A DNA stretch of 60,355 nucleotides, taken from Paludibacteraceae bacterium. Its GTDB lineage: Bacteria > Bacteroidota > Bacteroidia > Bacteroidales > Paludibacteraceae. The stretch covers positions 1-60,355 of the forward strand of contig JAFTSS010000001.1 in NCBI GenBank assembly GCA_017467185.1, written 5' to 3'. The position numbers and the translations under genes are program-made. Of the stretch, positions 25,380 through 37,093 are shown piece by piece (the first letter of the stretch is position 1; each line of letters begins with the position of its first letter). A model generated the notes under the pieces. The model did not search any database. It was not told where the DNA came from and saw only the letters and a program-made list of their open reading frames with translations.

Positions 25380-25405
25380 ATATTTCCACTATTATATAAA
25401 AGACT

Positions 25406-28400
25406 ATGGCTTTTAGAAGAGATAATAAAGTAAAAACTAATTTCAGCAAAATCACTATCGGTTTAGCTTCTCCAGAAGAGATTCTTGAGGCTTCATACGG
25501 TGAGGTTTTGAAACCTGAAACTATCAACTATCGTACCTACAAACCTGAACGCGATGGTTTGTTCTGCGAGCGCATTTTCGGTCCTTGTCGCGACTACGAA
25601 TGCCATTGCGGTAAATACAAACGTATTCGTTATAAAGGTATTGTCTGCGACCGTTGTGGTGTAGAAGTAACTGAAAAGAAAGTACGTCGCGAGCGTTCTG
25701 GTCACATCCAACTCGTTGTGCCTGTTGCTCATATTTGGTACTTCCGTTCTACTCCTAACAAAATTGGTTACCTTCTTGGTATGCCATCTAAGAAATTAGA
25801 TGCCATTATCTATTACGAAAAATATATCATCCTCCAAGCTGGTGTTCTCGAAGGTGTTGAGGGTGTTGAAGTTGGCGAACTCATTGAAGAAGATCGCTAT
25901 ATGGAGTTGATGGATATGTTGTATGAAAAAGATCGTAACAACCAATTCCTCGAAGATACTGACCCTAATAAGTTCATCTGTAAAATGGGTGCTGAAGCTA
26001 TCTATGATATGCTTCGTAACCTCGATTTGGATAAACTTTCATACGAATTGCGCGACAAAGCAAACACCGATACATCACAACAACGTAAAGCTGAGGCTTT
26101 GAAACGTTTGAATGTGATTGAATCGTTCCGTGCTGCTCGTCACCGTAACCGTCCTGAATGGATGATTCTCAAAACGTTGCCTGTTATTCCACCAGAATTG
26201 CGTCCATTGGTGCCACTTGATGGTGGTCGTTTCGCAACTTCCGACTTGAATGACTTGTATCGTCGTGTTATCATCCGTAACAATCGTCTCAAACGTCTTA
26301 TCGAAATCAAAGCTCCTGAAGTTATTCTTCGTAACGAAAAACGTATGTTGCAAGAGGCTGTCGATTCATTGATTGACAACTCTCGTAAATCTAACGCAAT
26401 GAAGACTGACTCAAATCGTCCTTTGAAATCTTTGACAGATAGTTTGAAAGGTAAACAAGGTCGTTTCCGTCAAAACCTCCTCGGTAAACGTGTTGACTAC
26501 TCAGCTCGTTCAGTTATCGTCGTAGGTCCTGAATTGCAAATGCACGAGTGCGGTCTTCCTAAAGATATGGCTGCTGAACTTTACAAACCATTCATTATTC
26601 GTAAACTTATCGAACGTGGTATTGTAAAAACAGTTAAATCGGCTAAGAAATTTATCGACCGCAAAGACCCTGTTGTTTGGGATATTCTCGAACACGTGAT
26701 GAAAGGTCACCCAGTGTTGCTCAACCGTGCTCCGACCCTTCACCGTCTTGGTATTCAAGCATTCCAACCTAAGATGATCGAAGGTAAAGCAATTCAACTT
26801 CACCCACTTTCATGTACAGCGTTCAACGCCGACTTCGACGGTGACCAAATGGCGGTTCACCTCCCACTTGGTAACGAGGCTATTCTCGAAGCTCAAATGC
26901 TTATGTTGGCTTCTCACAATATCCTCAACCCAGCCAATGGTTCGCCAATTACAGTCCCTTCTCAAGATATGGTGCTTGGTCTTTACTATATCACTAAAGC
27001 TCGTAAGGGCGTGAAAGGTGAAGGCTTGAAATTCTACTCTCCAGAAGAGGTTGAAATCGCTTACAACGAAGGCGCAGTTGATATTCACGCTATTATTTCT
27101 GTACGTACACAAGACGTAGATAAAGAAGGAAATATCATTACTCGTTTGGTTGAAGACACAACTGTTGGTCGTGTTATCGTCAACAAATTTGTGCCAAAAG
27201 AGTGTGGTTACCTCAACGAATTGTTGTCTAAAAAATCACTTCGTAACGTTATCGGTCGCGTAATCGAAACTTGCGGTGTGGCACGTACAGCTAAATTCCT
27301 CGATGATATCAAAAACCTCGGTTATCAAATGGCATTCCGTGGTGGTTTGTCTTTCAACTTGGCCGACGTTATCATCCCAGAAGAAAAAGAAGCTCTCGTT
27401 AACTCTGGTTACGAAGAGGTAGAAAATATTATGAACGATTATAACATGGGTTATATCACTAATAACGAACGTTATAATCAAATCATCGATACTTGGACTC
27501 GTGTTAATAGCGAATTGACAAGTGTCGTAATGAAACAACTCTCTGGCGACAATCAAGGTTTCAACTCAGTATATATGATGTTGGACTCAGGAGCCCGTGG
27601 TTCTCGTGAGCAGATTCGTCAGTTGTCAGGTATGCGTGGTTTGATGGCTAAACCTCAAAAAGCAGGTGCCGAAGGCGGTCAAATTATCGAAAACCCTATC
27701 TTGGCTAACTTCAAAGAAGGTCTTAGCGTGTTGGAGTACTTTATCTCTACTCACGGTGCGCGTAAAGGTCTTGCCGATACGGCGTTGAAAACTGCCGATG
27801 CTGGTTACCTCACTCGTCGTCTTGTTGACGTTTCTCACGACGTTATCATTACAGAAGAAGACTGTGGTACATTGCGTGGTCTTGTTGCTACTGAAATCAA
27901 AAACAACGAAGAGGTAGTAGCTTCACTTTACGAACGTATCCTTGGTCGTGTTTCTGTTCATGATATTATCGACCCACTTACAGGCGACCTTATTGTTGCT
28001 GCAGGCGAAGAAATCGTTGAAGCTACAGCTAAACGTATTGAAAATTCACCAATCGAACGCGTTGAAATTCGTTCAGTGCTCACTTGCGAAGCTCGTCACG
28101 GTGTTTGTGCTAAATGTTACGGACGTAACCTTGCTACAGGTCGTATGGTTAACAAAGGTGAGGCTGTTGGTGTAATCGCTGCACAATCTATTGGTGAGCC
28201 AGGTACTCAGTTGACACTTCGTACATTCCACGTCGGTGGTGTGGCTTCGAATATCGCTGTTGACAATGGTATCACATCTAAATATGATGGTCGTCTTGAA
28301 ATCGATGAACTCCGTACTGTAGATGCTGAAGATGCAACTGGAACTAAATACCAAGTAGTTGTAGGTCGTTTGGCTGAAGCTCGTATCATCGACCATAACA

Positions 28401-29716
28401 CAGGTATCGCCCTCACAACTCAAAATATCCCTTACGGTTCTAAACTCTTTATCCCTGCAGGTTCTGAAGTTAAGAAAGGTGATAAGATTTGTGAATGGGA
28501 CCCATTCAACGCTGTAATTGTTTCAGAGGTTGCTGGTACAGTTCAATTCGAATCAATGGTCGAAAACTCTACTTATAAAGTAGAATCTGACGAAACTACA
28601 GGTCTTTTGGAGAAAATCATTATCGAGTCTAAAGACAAAACTAAAGCTCCAGCAGCTCAAATTGTCGATAAAGCAGGTAATGTACTCAAAACATACAACC
28701 TCCCAGTGGGAGCTCACTTGGTAGTTGATGCGAAACAAAAGGTTAAACCTGGTGATTTGATTGTTAAGATTCCACGTGCTGTAGGTAAAACAGGCGATAT
28801 CACCGGTGGTCTTCCACGTGTTACTGAGTTGTTTGAGGCTCGTAACCCATCTAACCCAGCTGTTGTAGCCGAAATTGATGGCGAAATCTCATTCGGTAAA
28901 ATCAAACGTGGTAACCGCGAAATCATCCTTACTTCACGTACAGGCGAAGAGAAAAAATACCTCGTACAATTGTCAAAACAAATCCTCGTTCAAGATGGCG
29001 ACTATGTACGTGCAGGTACACCACTCTCTGATGGTGCTATTACTCCAGCCGATATCTTGGCTATTAAAGGTCCTACTGCAGTTCAAGAATATATCGTGAA
29101 CGAAGTTCAAGACGTTTATCGTCTCCAAGGTGTGAAAATCAACGACAAACACTTCGAAGTTATCGTACGTCAAATGATGCGTAAAGTACAAATTGCTGAT
29201 GCTGGCGATACTCGTTTCCTCGAAGGACAGGTGGTTGATAAGATTGAATTCATGGAAGAAAACGACCGTATTTGGGGCAAAAAAGTTGTTACCGATGCAG
29301 GTGATTCTACCAACTTCATGGCAGGTCAAATTGTAACAGCTCGTAAACTCCGTGATGAAAACTCAGCACTTAAACGTCGCGATATGCGTACAGTAGAAAC
29401 TCGTGATGCAATGCCAGCTACTTCACTTCAAATGCTTCAAGGTATCACACGTGCAGCACTTCAAACTCAATCGTTTATGTCTGCTGCATCGTTCCAAGAA
29501 ACTCCAAAAGTATTGAACGAAGCTGCTATCAACGGCAAAGTTGACCGTCTCGAAGGTATGAAAGAAAACGTTATTGTTGGTCATAAGATACCTGCTGGTA
29601 CAGGTCTTCGTGAATACGATCACTTGTTTGTTGCTTCACGCGAAGAGTATGAACGTATGTCAGAAGCAAGCCGTAATGTTACCGATATCGAAGAGATTTC
29701 TGAACTCGCCGATTGA
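25406..29716 (+). CDS. rpoC: RNA polymerase beta' subunit
   Basis: A 1436-residue beta' subunit. Zinc-binding cysteines [20 protein letters not shown] near the N terminus, the catalytic [14 protein letters not shown], the bridge helix region ([26 protein letters not shown], here seen as [19 protein letters not shown]), and the second zinc site [13 protein letters not shown] are intact. Length is normal for Bacteroidetes. It ends the operon, with a strong terminator 21 bp later. Confidence 0.98.
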   Translation: MAFRRDNKVKTNFSKITIGLASPEEILEASYGEVLKPETINYRTYKPERDGLFCERIFGPCRDYECHCGKYKRIRYKGIVCDRCGVEVTEKKVRRERSGHIQLVVPVAHIWYFRSTPNKIGYLLGMPSKKLDAIIYYEKYIILQAGVLEGVEGVEVGELIEEDRYMELMDMLYEKDRNNQFLEDTDPNKFICKMGAEAIYDMLRNLDLDKLSYELRDKANTDTSQQRKAEALKRLNVIESFRAARHRNRPEWMILKTLPVIPPELRPLVPLDGGRFATSDLNDLYRRVIIRNNRLKRLIEIKAPEVILRNEKRMLQEAVDSLIDNSRKSNAMKTDSNRPLKSLTDSLKGKQGRFRQNLLGKRVDYSARSVIVVGPELQMHECGLPKDMAAELYKPFIIRKLIERGIVKTVKSAKKFIDRKDPVVWDILEHVMKGHPVLLNRAPTLHRLGIQAFQPKMIEGKAIQLHPLSCTAFNADFDGDQMAVHLPLGNEAILEAQMLMLASHNILNPANGSPITVPSQDMVLGLYYITKARKGVKGEGLKFYSPEEVEIAYNEGAVDIHAIISVRTQDVDKEGNIITRLVEDTTVGRVIVNKFVPKECGYLNELLSKKSLRNVIGRVIETCGVARTAKFLDDIKNLGYQMAFRGGLSFNLADVIIPEEKEALVNSGYEEVENIMNDYNMGYITNNERYNQIIDTWTRVNSELTSVVMKQLSGDNQGFNSVYMMLDSGARGSREQIRQLSGMRGLMAKPQKAGAEGGQIIENPILANFKEGLSVLEYFISTHGARKGLADTALKTADAGYLTRRLVDVSHDVIITEEDCGTLRGLVATEIKNNEEVVASLYERILGRVSVHDIIDPLTGDLIVAAGEEIVEATAKRIENSPIERVEIRSVLTCEARHGVCAKCYGRNLATGRMVNKGEAVGVIAAQSIGEPGTQLTLRTFHVGGVASNIAVDNGITSKYDGRLEIDELRTVDAEDATGTKYQVVVGRLAEARIIDHNTGIALTTQNIPYGSKLFIPAGSEVKKGDKICEWDPFNAVIVSEVAGTVQFESMVENSTYKVESDETTGLLEKIIIESKDKTKAPAAQIVDKAGNVLKTYNLPVGAHLVVDAKQKVKPGDLIVKIPRAVGKTGDITGGLPRVTELFEARNPSNPAVVAEIDGEISFGKIKRGNREIILTSRTGEEKKYLVQLSKQILVQDGDYVRAGTPLSDGAITPADILAIKGPTAVQEYIVNEVQDVYRLQGVKINDKHFEVIVRQMMRKVQIADAGDTRFLEGQVVDKIEFMEENDRIWGKKVVTDAGDSTNFMAGQIVTARKLRDENSALKRRDMRTVETRDAMPATSLQMLQGITRAALQTQSFMSAASFQETPKVLNEAAINGKVDRLEGMKENVIVGHKIPAGTGLREYDHLFVASREEYERMSEASRNVTDIEEISELAD

Positions 29717-29736
29717 TAATTAACGGTATATAAATA

Positions 29737-29773
29737 AAATCCTCTTGTCATCATTTGACGAGAGGATTTTTTA
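29737..29773 (+). terminator. terminator of the rpoBC operon
   Basis: AAATCCTCT.GTCA pairs with TGAC.AGAGGATTT and is followed by T5-6. Confidence 0.85.
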
Positions 29774-29872
29774 TTTATTGGTGTCCGGTAAAAAATAAAG
29801 CAATTATTCAAACTATTAATAAACAAAGGGGAGATAAGATAATCTTATGAGAGGGGGCTTGTTTTTTTAGTT

Positions 29873-29994
29873 CGACGTCTTCAACGTCGTAGAGTGTGGG
29901 GAGTTTTCTTCATCTGCGGGTAATTTTTGCGATATCGCTTCGCTTCTCGCAAAAATCACCCGCAGTTACGCATAATTCGACGTTTTCAACGTCG
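29873..29994. repeat. composite palindrome: 19-bp hairpin flanked by CGACGT...ACGTCG dyads
   Basis: The centre is a 19-bp stem with one mismatch: CTGCGGGTAATTTTTGCGA (29914-29932) with its complement at 29947-29965. It is flanked by two near-identical small dyads, CGACGT-CTTCA-ACGTCG (29873-29889) and CGACGTTTTCAACGTCG (29978-29994), both preceded by TT. There is no ORF. It has the look of an inserted palindromic repeat element. Confidence 0.65.
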
Positions 29995-30224
29995 TTGTAT
30001 CTTGAATTTTCCTTAATTTTATTGTGCAATTATAAATATTTTAATTTGCATAGGTTATTGCATTTATATAAAATTTTTAGCGGACAGTAATATAATTTAA
30101 TATATCTTGAGAGTGTGTATTGTGATGTGTCTATTTGTTTACTTGTGGTTTTTGGCATCTAAGGAATGTTAATACATAGTGGAGAATAGGTGTGTTTTTA
30201 TGGTTATAAGTTATAGTATGTAAA

Positions 30225-30254
30225 AAAAACTGATAGAAATTTCTATCAGTTTTT
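30225..30254. terminator. terminator after groEL
   Basis: AAAAACTGATAGAAA followed directly by TTTCTATCAGTTTTT, a perfect 30-bp palindrome. On the minus strand it ends in a run of T and closes the groES-groEL transcript. Confidence 0.85.
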
Positions 30255-30279
30255 AGTTATTTGTCATTTGAGTTTGTTT

Positions 30280-32018
<1,739 letters not shown>

Positions 32019-32020
32019 CA

Positions 32021-32290
32021 TTAAATTATTGCAAGAACGTCAGATTGACGCATGATGAGATATTTTGTGCCGTCGAGGTCTAATTCTGTGCCAGCATATT
32101 TGCCATAAAGCACTTGGTCGCCAGCTTTAAGAATCATTTCTTCGTCTTTAGTGCCGTTGCCAACAGCAATAACTTCGCCTCTTAGAGGTTTTTCTTTTGC
32201 AGAATCAGGGATGATGATACCACCGATTGTTTTCTCTTCGACCGCTGCAGGTAAGATAAGTACGCGGTCTGCTAATGGTTTAATGTTCAT
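32021..32290 (-). CDS. groS: co-chaperonin GroES (Hsp10)
   Basis: An 89-residue GroES with [10 protein letters not shown] at the start, the mobile loop [18 protein letters not shown] and the roof region. It caps GroEL. First gene of the pair; upstream, a GACGCAATAT/ATATTGCGTC palindrome lies 30 bp before the ATG. Confidence 0.97.
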   Translation of the reverse strand: MNIKPLADRVLILPAAVEEKTIGGIIIPDSAKEKPLRGEVIAVGNGTKDEEMILKAGDQVLYGKYAGTELDLDGTKYLIMRQSDVLAII

Positions 32291-32320
32291 GTTTTTTTTA
32301 GATTTTTAGTAGTTAGTAGA

Positions 32321-32338
32321 GACGCAATATATTGCGTC
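32321..32338. repeat. perfect 18-bp palindrome upstream of groES
   Basis: GACGCAATATATTGCGTC, preceded by GTAGA and followed by TGTAC. It resembles the GGGACGC palindromic family. Its position in the groES leader could make it regulatory, but a dispersed repeat is as likely. Confidence 0.55.
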
Positions 32339-32422
32339 TGTACAATTCAAGTTAGTTAATAGATAAACTTGTTTTGTTTCTAACTAATTGTTATTATTAA
32401 TATTTATTATTTTGTAAAATAT

Positions 32423-32451
32423 AAAAGAGACGCAAGTGGTGCGCCTCTTTT
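32423..32451 (-). terminator. terminator of the polysaccharide gene cluster
   Basis: AAAAGAG.CGCA pairs with TGCG.CTCTTTT around five bases; on the minus strand it is followed by a T-rich tract. It lies 68 bp after the GT2 stop. Confidence 0.65.
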
Positions 32452-32518
32452 GTATTATCATATATTGTGCCAAGTTTGAATGTTGATTGATTTGTGCCAC
32501 ATTGGCATAATTAAAAGT

Positions 32519-33400
32519 TTATTTTTGTGAGATGTGGCATAAATAGCATAATTTATATAATGAAAATATTGCTAAATTTGGGTCTGTATTGTCGCAGTAT
32601 CTAATCAAAGAGTTTGAAAAATTGTGATATATTTTTGCGAAGAGAGTTGTAAGGTGAAGTTTTTTTAGTTTTAAATATAATTTTAGGATTGGAGATAGAG
32701 TTTCTAATTCAGGATATTGTTTTGTAAGATATATATTGTAGAGGTTTGAGATTGATTCTTTTGTTTTTTGTATGAAGGTTAGGTTATCTTCTATTTGTAA
32801 ATGGATGATTGGATTGTCAAAACGATAATAAGGAATATTGTGTCGAGATAGTTCTATTCCGAAGATTGTGTCTTCATGCCCGTATCCTTTTATGTTTTCG
32901 TTGAATTTTATTCGGTTAAAAATATTTTTGGGAATAAGAAAGTTAGGAGAAGTGAAGGGTGCAGTTGATTTGACTAAAATATCTTTATTCCTTTCTCTAT
33001 TGATACCATATTTGGTTAGTAGAGTATGGTATTGATTTTGTGGAGCATTATAAATTCTACCGCCTAAAATGGTGATGTTTTGAGGTATAAATTCAATATA
33101 TTTTTTTAGAAATTCGTTGGAAGCAGGAAAAGAGTCGCTATCGAGGAATAGTAGATGATTGTATTGTGACTTTTCGGCTAAAAAATTTCGTATTTTTGCT
33201 CGGCCAATATTTTGTTGCGGTTTGATGAGTTGGCAGTTCGATAATTCTGTTATGCGATGTAGATTAGAAAGTTTTACATTAGAACAATCGTCAGCGACGA
33301 TAATCTCAAATTCAATATTGCATTCGAGAGCTTGGCGATGTAGTTCGCAAACTAAATCGTAGCAATCGTAATTATATGTAGGTATGAGTATAGAGAGCAT
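32519..33400 (-). CDS. glycosyltransferase family 2
   Basis: A 293-residue GT-A fold enzyme: LSILIPTYNYD at the N terminus, VADDCSN for the nucleotide sugar, the DxD motif FLDSDSFPA and a later GYGHEDTIFG (ED) motif. It transfers a sugar from a nucleotide donor during surface polysaccharide assembly; donor and acceptor cannot be told. Its start overlaps the stop of the upstream GT4 gene (TAATG), so translation is coupled. Markedly AT-rich. Last gene of the cluster. Confidence 0.85.
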   Translation of the reverse strand: MLSILIPTYNYDCYDLVCELHRQALECNIEFEIIVADDCSNVKLSNLHRITELSNCQLIKPQQNIGRAKIRNFLAEKSQYNHLLFLDSDSFPASNEFLKKYIEFIPQNITILGGRIYNAPQNQYHTLLTKYGINRERNKDILVKSTAPFTSPNFLIPKNIFNRIKFNENIKGYGHEDTIFGIELSRHNIPYYRFDNPIIHLQIEDNLTFIQKTKESISNLYNIYLTKQYPELETLSPILKLYLKLKKLHLTTLFAKIYHNFSNSLIRYCDNTDPNLAIFSLYKLCYLCHISQK

Positions 33401-34620
33401 TATTGAATTTGATTGAATATTTTTTCGAATTGTAGGGCTTGATTTTGGCGAGTGAATTGTTCTTTCCCTTTTATTTCAATATGAGTATAGCCTTGTTTTT
33501 GCCATTGGTTGTAGTAGTGGAGTATAAAATTTTTTACCTCTTCAACGTTTGTTGCAGCAAGTCCAGATTCTGTTTCTTGAATTACTTGAGCTAAGCATTC
33601 TTCATCGCTACGGACGCATAGTATCGGTTTTTCGACTCCTAAGGCTTCGAAGAATTTTGTGGTCATTATGCCATGAGGGCCATCATTAGATGATTTAGTT
33701 GTGAGGATTAGATTTATAGATGATTTATTTAGTAGTTGGGGTATTTCGTTGTTTGGGATAAAATCGAAGTAGTGATTATATTGTGTTATGTTGTGCTTTT
33801 TTACTAATTCTATAAGTTCATTTTTTAATGTAGAACCAATATACCATTTAATTTTTAGTTTGTCTGGTGATATTTTTTGTTCTTTGTCAAGTTGTTGGAT
33901 AGCTTCAAAGAGTAAATTAGGATTACGGAATTGCAAATCGATTAGTCTTCCAGTATAGGTAATATCGAATGTATCAGATACTATTTTTTGATGGTAGAAA
34001 ATATCAGCATTATAACCATTGTATATTAGGTGGGTATTATTATTGATATTTTTTATAAAATCTCGATGCCAAGGAGAGATGGTTGTAACACTATTTGCTT
34101 GTAATAAGGCTTTGTTTCTGCGCTTAATATTTAAACGTTCGATTTGTTTGTATATAAAATTATTTATTGTTGATGATTTTGATATTGAGTGTGTTAGGTA
34201 TTTGTGTTTGCCCCATTGTTCGTCAATATCTCTTAAATCAATTATTAAAGCTTTGTTGTATTTTTTAGATAAACGTGCTGCGGTAGTTATTGGAAATAAA
34301 TTTGATATGCTACAAAAAATTAAGTCGTAGTCATTTACGTTAGTTGTATTTTCTATAAATTTTTGTAGCTTGAAGTCTTTGTATTGAAATAAGAAATGTA
34401 ATACCCACTTAATTGCCCAATAAATTTTGTTGTTTGAGTTGTAATATGGCATCTGAAAAACGGGACATAAATCAGTTGAGTAATTTACGTCTTTAATTTT
34501 TTCGGTGAATATTTCAGGCGTCCATTTGTTTCTGTCTAAATTCTTGCAAAGATTAGTTACCCTTGGCAAAAAAGAAGGAGGTGCAAATGGTTCTGAAAGT
34601 ATTAAAATTTTTTTTGCCAT
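33400..34620 (-). CDS. glycosyltransferase family 4-like (GT-B fold)
   Basis: A 406-residue protein with an N-terminal KKILILSEPFAPP, ITYTGRLIDLQFRNP at the start of the second domain, and a C-terminal EALGVEKPILCV region equivalent to the E-x7-E motif of GT4 retaining enzymes. It probably extends an exopolysaccharide or glycan repeat unit. It overlaps wecB by 19 bp and GT2 by one base. AT-rich like its neighbours. Confidence 0.8.
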   Translation of the reverse strand: MAKKILILSEPFAPPSFLPRVTNLCKNLDRNKWTPEIFTEKIKDVNYSTDLCPVFQMPYYNSNNKIYWAIKWVLHFLFQYKDFKLQKFIENTTNVNDYDLIFCSISNLFPITTAARLSKKYNKALIIDLRDIDEQWGKHKYLTHSISKSSTINNFIYKQIERLNIKRRNKALLQANSVTTISPWHRDFIKNINNNTHLIYNGYNADIFYHQKIVSDTFDITYTGRLIDLQFRNPNLLFEAIQQLDKEQKISPDKLKIKWYIGSTLKNELIELVKKHNITQYNHYFDFIPNNEIPQLLNKSSINLILTTKSSNDGPHGIMTTKFFEALGVEKPILCVRSDEECLAQVIQETESGLAATNVEEVKNFILHYYNQWQKQGYTHIEIKGKEQFTRQNQALQFEKIFNQIQ

Positions 34621-35696
34621 ATTATATCTATTATTTTATTGGCAGCATTGCCGTCGCCGTATTCGCTAATTGGGGTTGTAGTTGGGTTTGTATTATAGCA
34701 TTTAATTATTTCTTTGTGGTTGCATCCAGAGAGTTGATTCCAACCATTTGTTATAGTTTCGACCCATTCAGTTTCATCGCGTAGTGTGATGCAAGGAGTT
34801 TTGTGGAAATAAGCTTCTTTTTGAATACCTCCAGAGTCGGTAAGTATTTTATGGGCAGAAGTTTCGAGGACTATCATGTCTATAAACGAGATAGGTTCAA
34901 TGATAACTATGTTGGTGTTTTGTAGTATGAGTTGTTTTAGGCAGTCATCATTGTTGATAACTTTTTTTGTTCTTGGATGTAAAGGTAATATGATGGGCTT
35001 ATCTTTTGTAGCAATTTGGTTGAATGATAATATAATTTCTTTTAAGCGCTCTATGTTGTTTGTATTTTCGGCTCTGTGTATTGTTGCTAAGTTAAAATGT
35101 TTTGGTGTTAGATTTAATTTTGTTAGTATTGAAGATTCTGTTTTTGATATTTTGGCGAAATAGAGTGCGGCGTCGTACATAACATCTCCTATTTGATATA
35201 CATTTTGTGTTATACCTTCGTTTTGTAAATGTTTTACTGCTGTGGATGTTGGACAAAAGAGCAAAGTAGAGCGTTTGTCGGTTTCTATGCGATTATGTTC
35301 TTCGGGCATTGCAAGATTGAAACTACGGAGACCCGCTTCGATATGTATAATTTTTATATTTGCACGTTCAGCAGACAAAGCCCCGGCTAAAGTTGTGTTG
35401 GTGTCGCCATATAGTAAAACATAATCAGGCTTTTCTTTATTTATGATGGGATATATCATCTCACACAGTTGATCGATTGTTTTATCTTTTCCGTCTAATT
35501 TCCATTTTGGTAGTGGAATTGATAATTGGTCGAAGAAAATATGGCTCATATTTTCATCGTAGTGCTGACCTGTGTGGAGTATAAGTTCTTCTATTGCGTT
35601 GTATCCTTTATCTTTATTGAAATCTATTATGGCTTTGCTAACCATTGCAGCTTTGATAAATTGAGGTCGAGCTCCAACTATTGTAATTATTTTCAT
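34602..35696 (-). CDS. wecB: UDP-N-acetylglucosamine 2-epimerase, non-hydrolysing
   Basis: A 364-residue WecB-type epimerase: VGARPQFIKAAMV at the start, LLYGDTNTTLAGALSA, HIEAGLRSFN and the C-terminal LTDSGGIQKEAYF (UDP site) with RDETEWVE. It converts UDP-GlcNAc to UDP-ManNAc, a precursor for surface polysaccharides. The start overlaps the stop of the DUF7033 gene (ATGA). The partner dehydrogenase WecC is not in the cluster, so ManNAc itself or an enzyme elsewhere is implied. Confidence 0.9.
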   Translation of the reverse strand: MKIITIVGARPQFIKAAMVSKAIIDFNKDKGYNAIEELILHTGQHYDENMSHIFFDQLSIPLPKWKLDGKDKTIDQLCEMIYPIINKEKPDYVLLYGDTNTTLAGALSAERANIKIIHIEAGLRSFNLAMPEEHNRIETDKRSTLLFCPTSTAVKHLQNEGITQNVYQIGDVMYDAALYFAKISKTESSILTKLNLTPKHFNLATIHRAENTNNIERLKEIILSFNQIATKDKPIILPLHPRTKKVINNDDCLKQLILQNTNIVIIEPISFIDMIVLETSAHKILTDSGGIQKEAYFHKTPCITLRDETEWVETITNGWNQLSGCNHKEIIKCYNTNPTTTPISEYGDGNAANKIIDIIWQKKF

Positions 35697-37027
35697 TGTT
35701 TTTGTAATATTTGAATGAGTTGAGAGTATAGGTTTTTATGGTCTTTTTCTGAAAATATTGTATTATGCCAAAGGAGGCATAGGTCGCCGTTGTATTTTTT
35801 TGTTTGTTCAATTAAATTTTGAGCGTATAGTAGGGATTCTTTGTAATTTAATCCCATGTATTTTTCGTGGGTGAGAGAGCAATCCATCATGGTTAGAGGG
35901 TGGAGGGTTAATGAGGTTAGTTTGCGTGTGGATGGATTGATGAAGCGGACTGCACGGCAGGTGCCGAGTCGGAAGCCTGCTATGTCGGCGTAACCCATAG
36001 TGTAGTCGTTGGTTATGCGAGCATCAATTAGGGCTTCCATGTCGTTTGGTTGAAGTGAGCGGAGATAGTGATGGCGTGAGGTTGTTATTCGTTGATTTTC
36101 GATTGCGTATTGTAGGAGTTTTTGTTCTTCTACGATAATGTCGGGAGTGTCTCCACTTTTATAACTCGCATGTAGCCCAAATATTGCGTTTGGTGATGAT
36201 TTTAGTATGTTTTTTTTGAGTAGGTTGAAGTTTTTGCCTATTAAATTGTATGTAGGTCGGTCGAACCCTTTGGCGTTGTGAGTGGCTTTGATAAAATAAA
36301 TTTGTGTGGCTTCGGGTAGTTGGTTGTCTTGTTGTAGAATCCAAGGGAAAGTGTAGGCAGGGTCGTTGTTGATGTTGAAGAGTGATTTTAGTATTGTAGT
36401 AAGGAATTCTGTACGTTTAACGATTGAGCGATATGTGCCACCAAGAAATCCACGTAGTCGGCGATAATTTGTTATTGAATCGACATCATGGGTTAGGTAT
36501 ATGTGGTTGATTTGTTGAGGTATAGGATGGAGGTGTGTTAGGTCGGACTTGTCAGACTTTTCGGACAATTCAGACGTGTCGGATAAGTTAGATGATAAGA
36601 GTTTTCTTAGTAGTTCGCCGTATTCTTCGATGATTGGACGGTGTATGAAATTTGCTTTTGCGGGTATGGATTGTTTGCCGATGTATCTGCCGTGGATGTC
36701 GCGATTGTTGTTGGGGTTGATGTATTCTTCGTAACGGGAGATTAGAAAATAGGTGCTTGCGATGAGGTCGGCATAGCACACTATCGTGTTTTCGATTTTT
36801 TCGATGTGTGGTGAGCCGAATAAAAAAGGTATGCCTTCAATCTCTTGAAGTGGGAGTGAAGGCATAGATTGTTGTGTGCCGTAAATGTTATTATTGAAGA
36901 AGTTAGATGAAACAATTACGACTTTGTATTTTGACCATTGAGTTTTATCGTTGCAATATCCTACGTGGTGGGCGTTGTGCTCGTCACGGATTAGGAATTG
37001 TATGATATAGTCAATGATTTCAGACAT
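35693..37027 (-). CDS. polysaccharide deacetylase-like protein (DUF7033 type)
   Basis: A 444-residue protein. The N-terminal part (about 1-150) matches what I know of DUF7033; the rest is NodB-like, with THDVDSI (the TxDxD metal/catalytic motif), GLHASYKSGD and TSRHHYLR motifs, and a C-terminal LLWHNTIFSE. Such proteins are common in Bacteroidetes exopolysaccharide clusters and are presumed to remove acetyl groups from the glycan. A serine-rich micro-repeat, LSDTSELSEKSDKSDL, forms a linker between the two parts at about 148-163. It is the first of four overlapping genes (with wecB, GT4, GT2). Confidence 0.75.
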   Translation of the reverse strand: MSEIIDYIIQFLIRDEHNAHHVGYCNDKTQWSKYKVVIVSSNFFNNNIYGTQQSMPSLPLQEIEGIPFLFGSPHIEKIENTIVCYADLIASTYFLISRYEEYINPNNNRDIHGRYIGKQSIPAKANFIHRPIIEEYGELLRKLLSSNLSDTSELSEKSDKSDLTHLHPIPQQINHIYLTHDVDSITNYRRLRGFLGGTYRSIVKRTEFLTTILKSLFNINNDPAYTFPWILQQDNQLPEATQIYFIKATHNAKGFDRPTYNLIGKNFNLLKKNILKSSPNAIFGLHASYKSGDTPDIIVEEQKLLQYAIENQRITTSRHHYLRSLQPNDMEALIDARITNDYTMGYADIAGFRLGTCRAVRFINPSTRKLTSLTLHPLTMMDCSLTHEKYMGLNYKESLLYAQNLIEQTKKYNGDLCLLWHNTIFSEKDHKNLYSQLIQILQKQ

Positions 37028-37093
37028 AAGTAGTAAGTAGAAAGTAGTAATATTAGGGTTTATTGATGTTGTAGTTTTTTCTTTCTACTATTT

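Larger units (their letters stand above)
29717..30279. other. gene-free gap between converging rpoC and groEL
   Basis: This 563-bp stretch holds the rpoC terminator, a complex palindromic repeat at 29873-29994 and the groEL terminator at 30225-30254. The 230 bp between them are AT-rich with no feature I can recognise. Confidence 0.7.
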
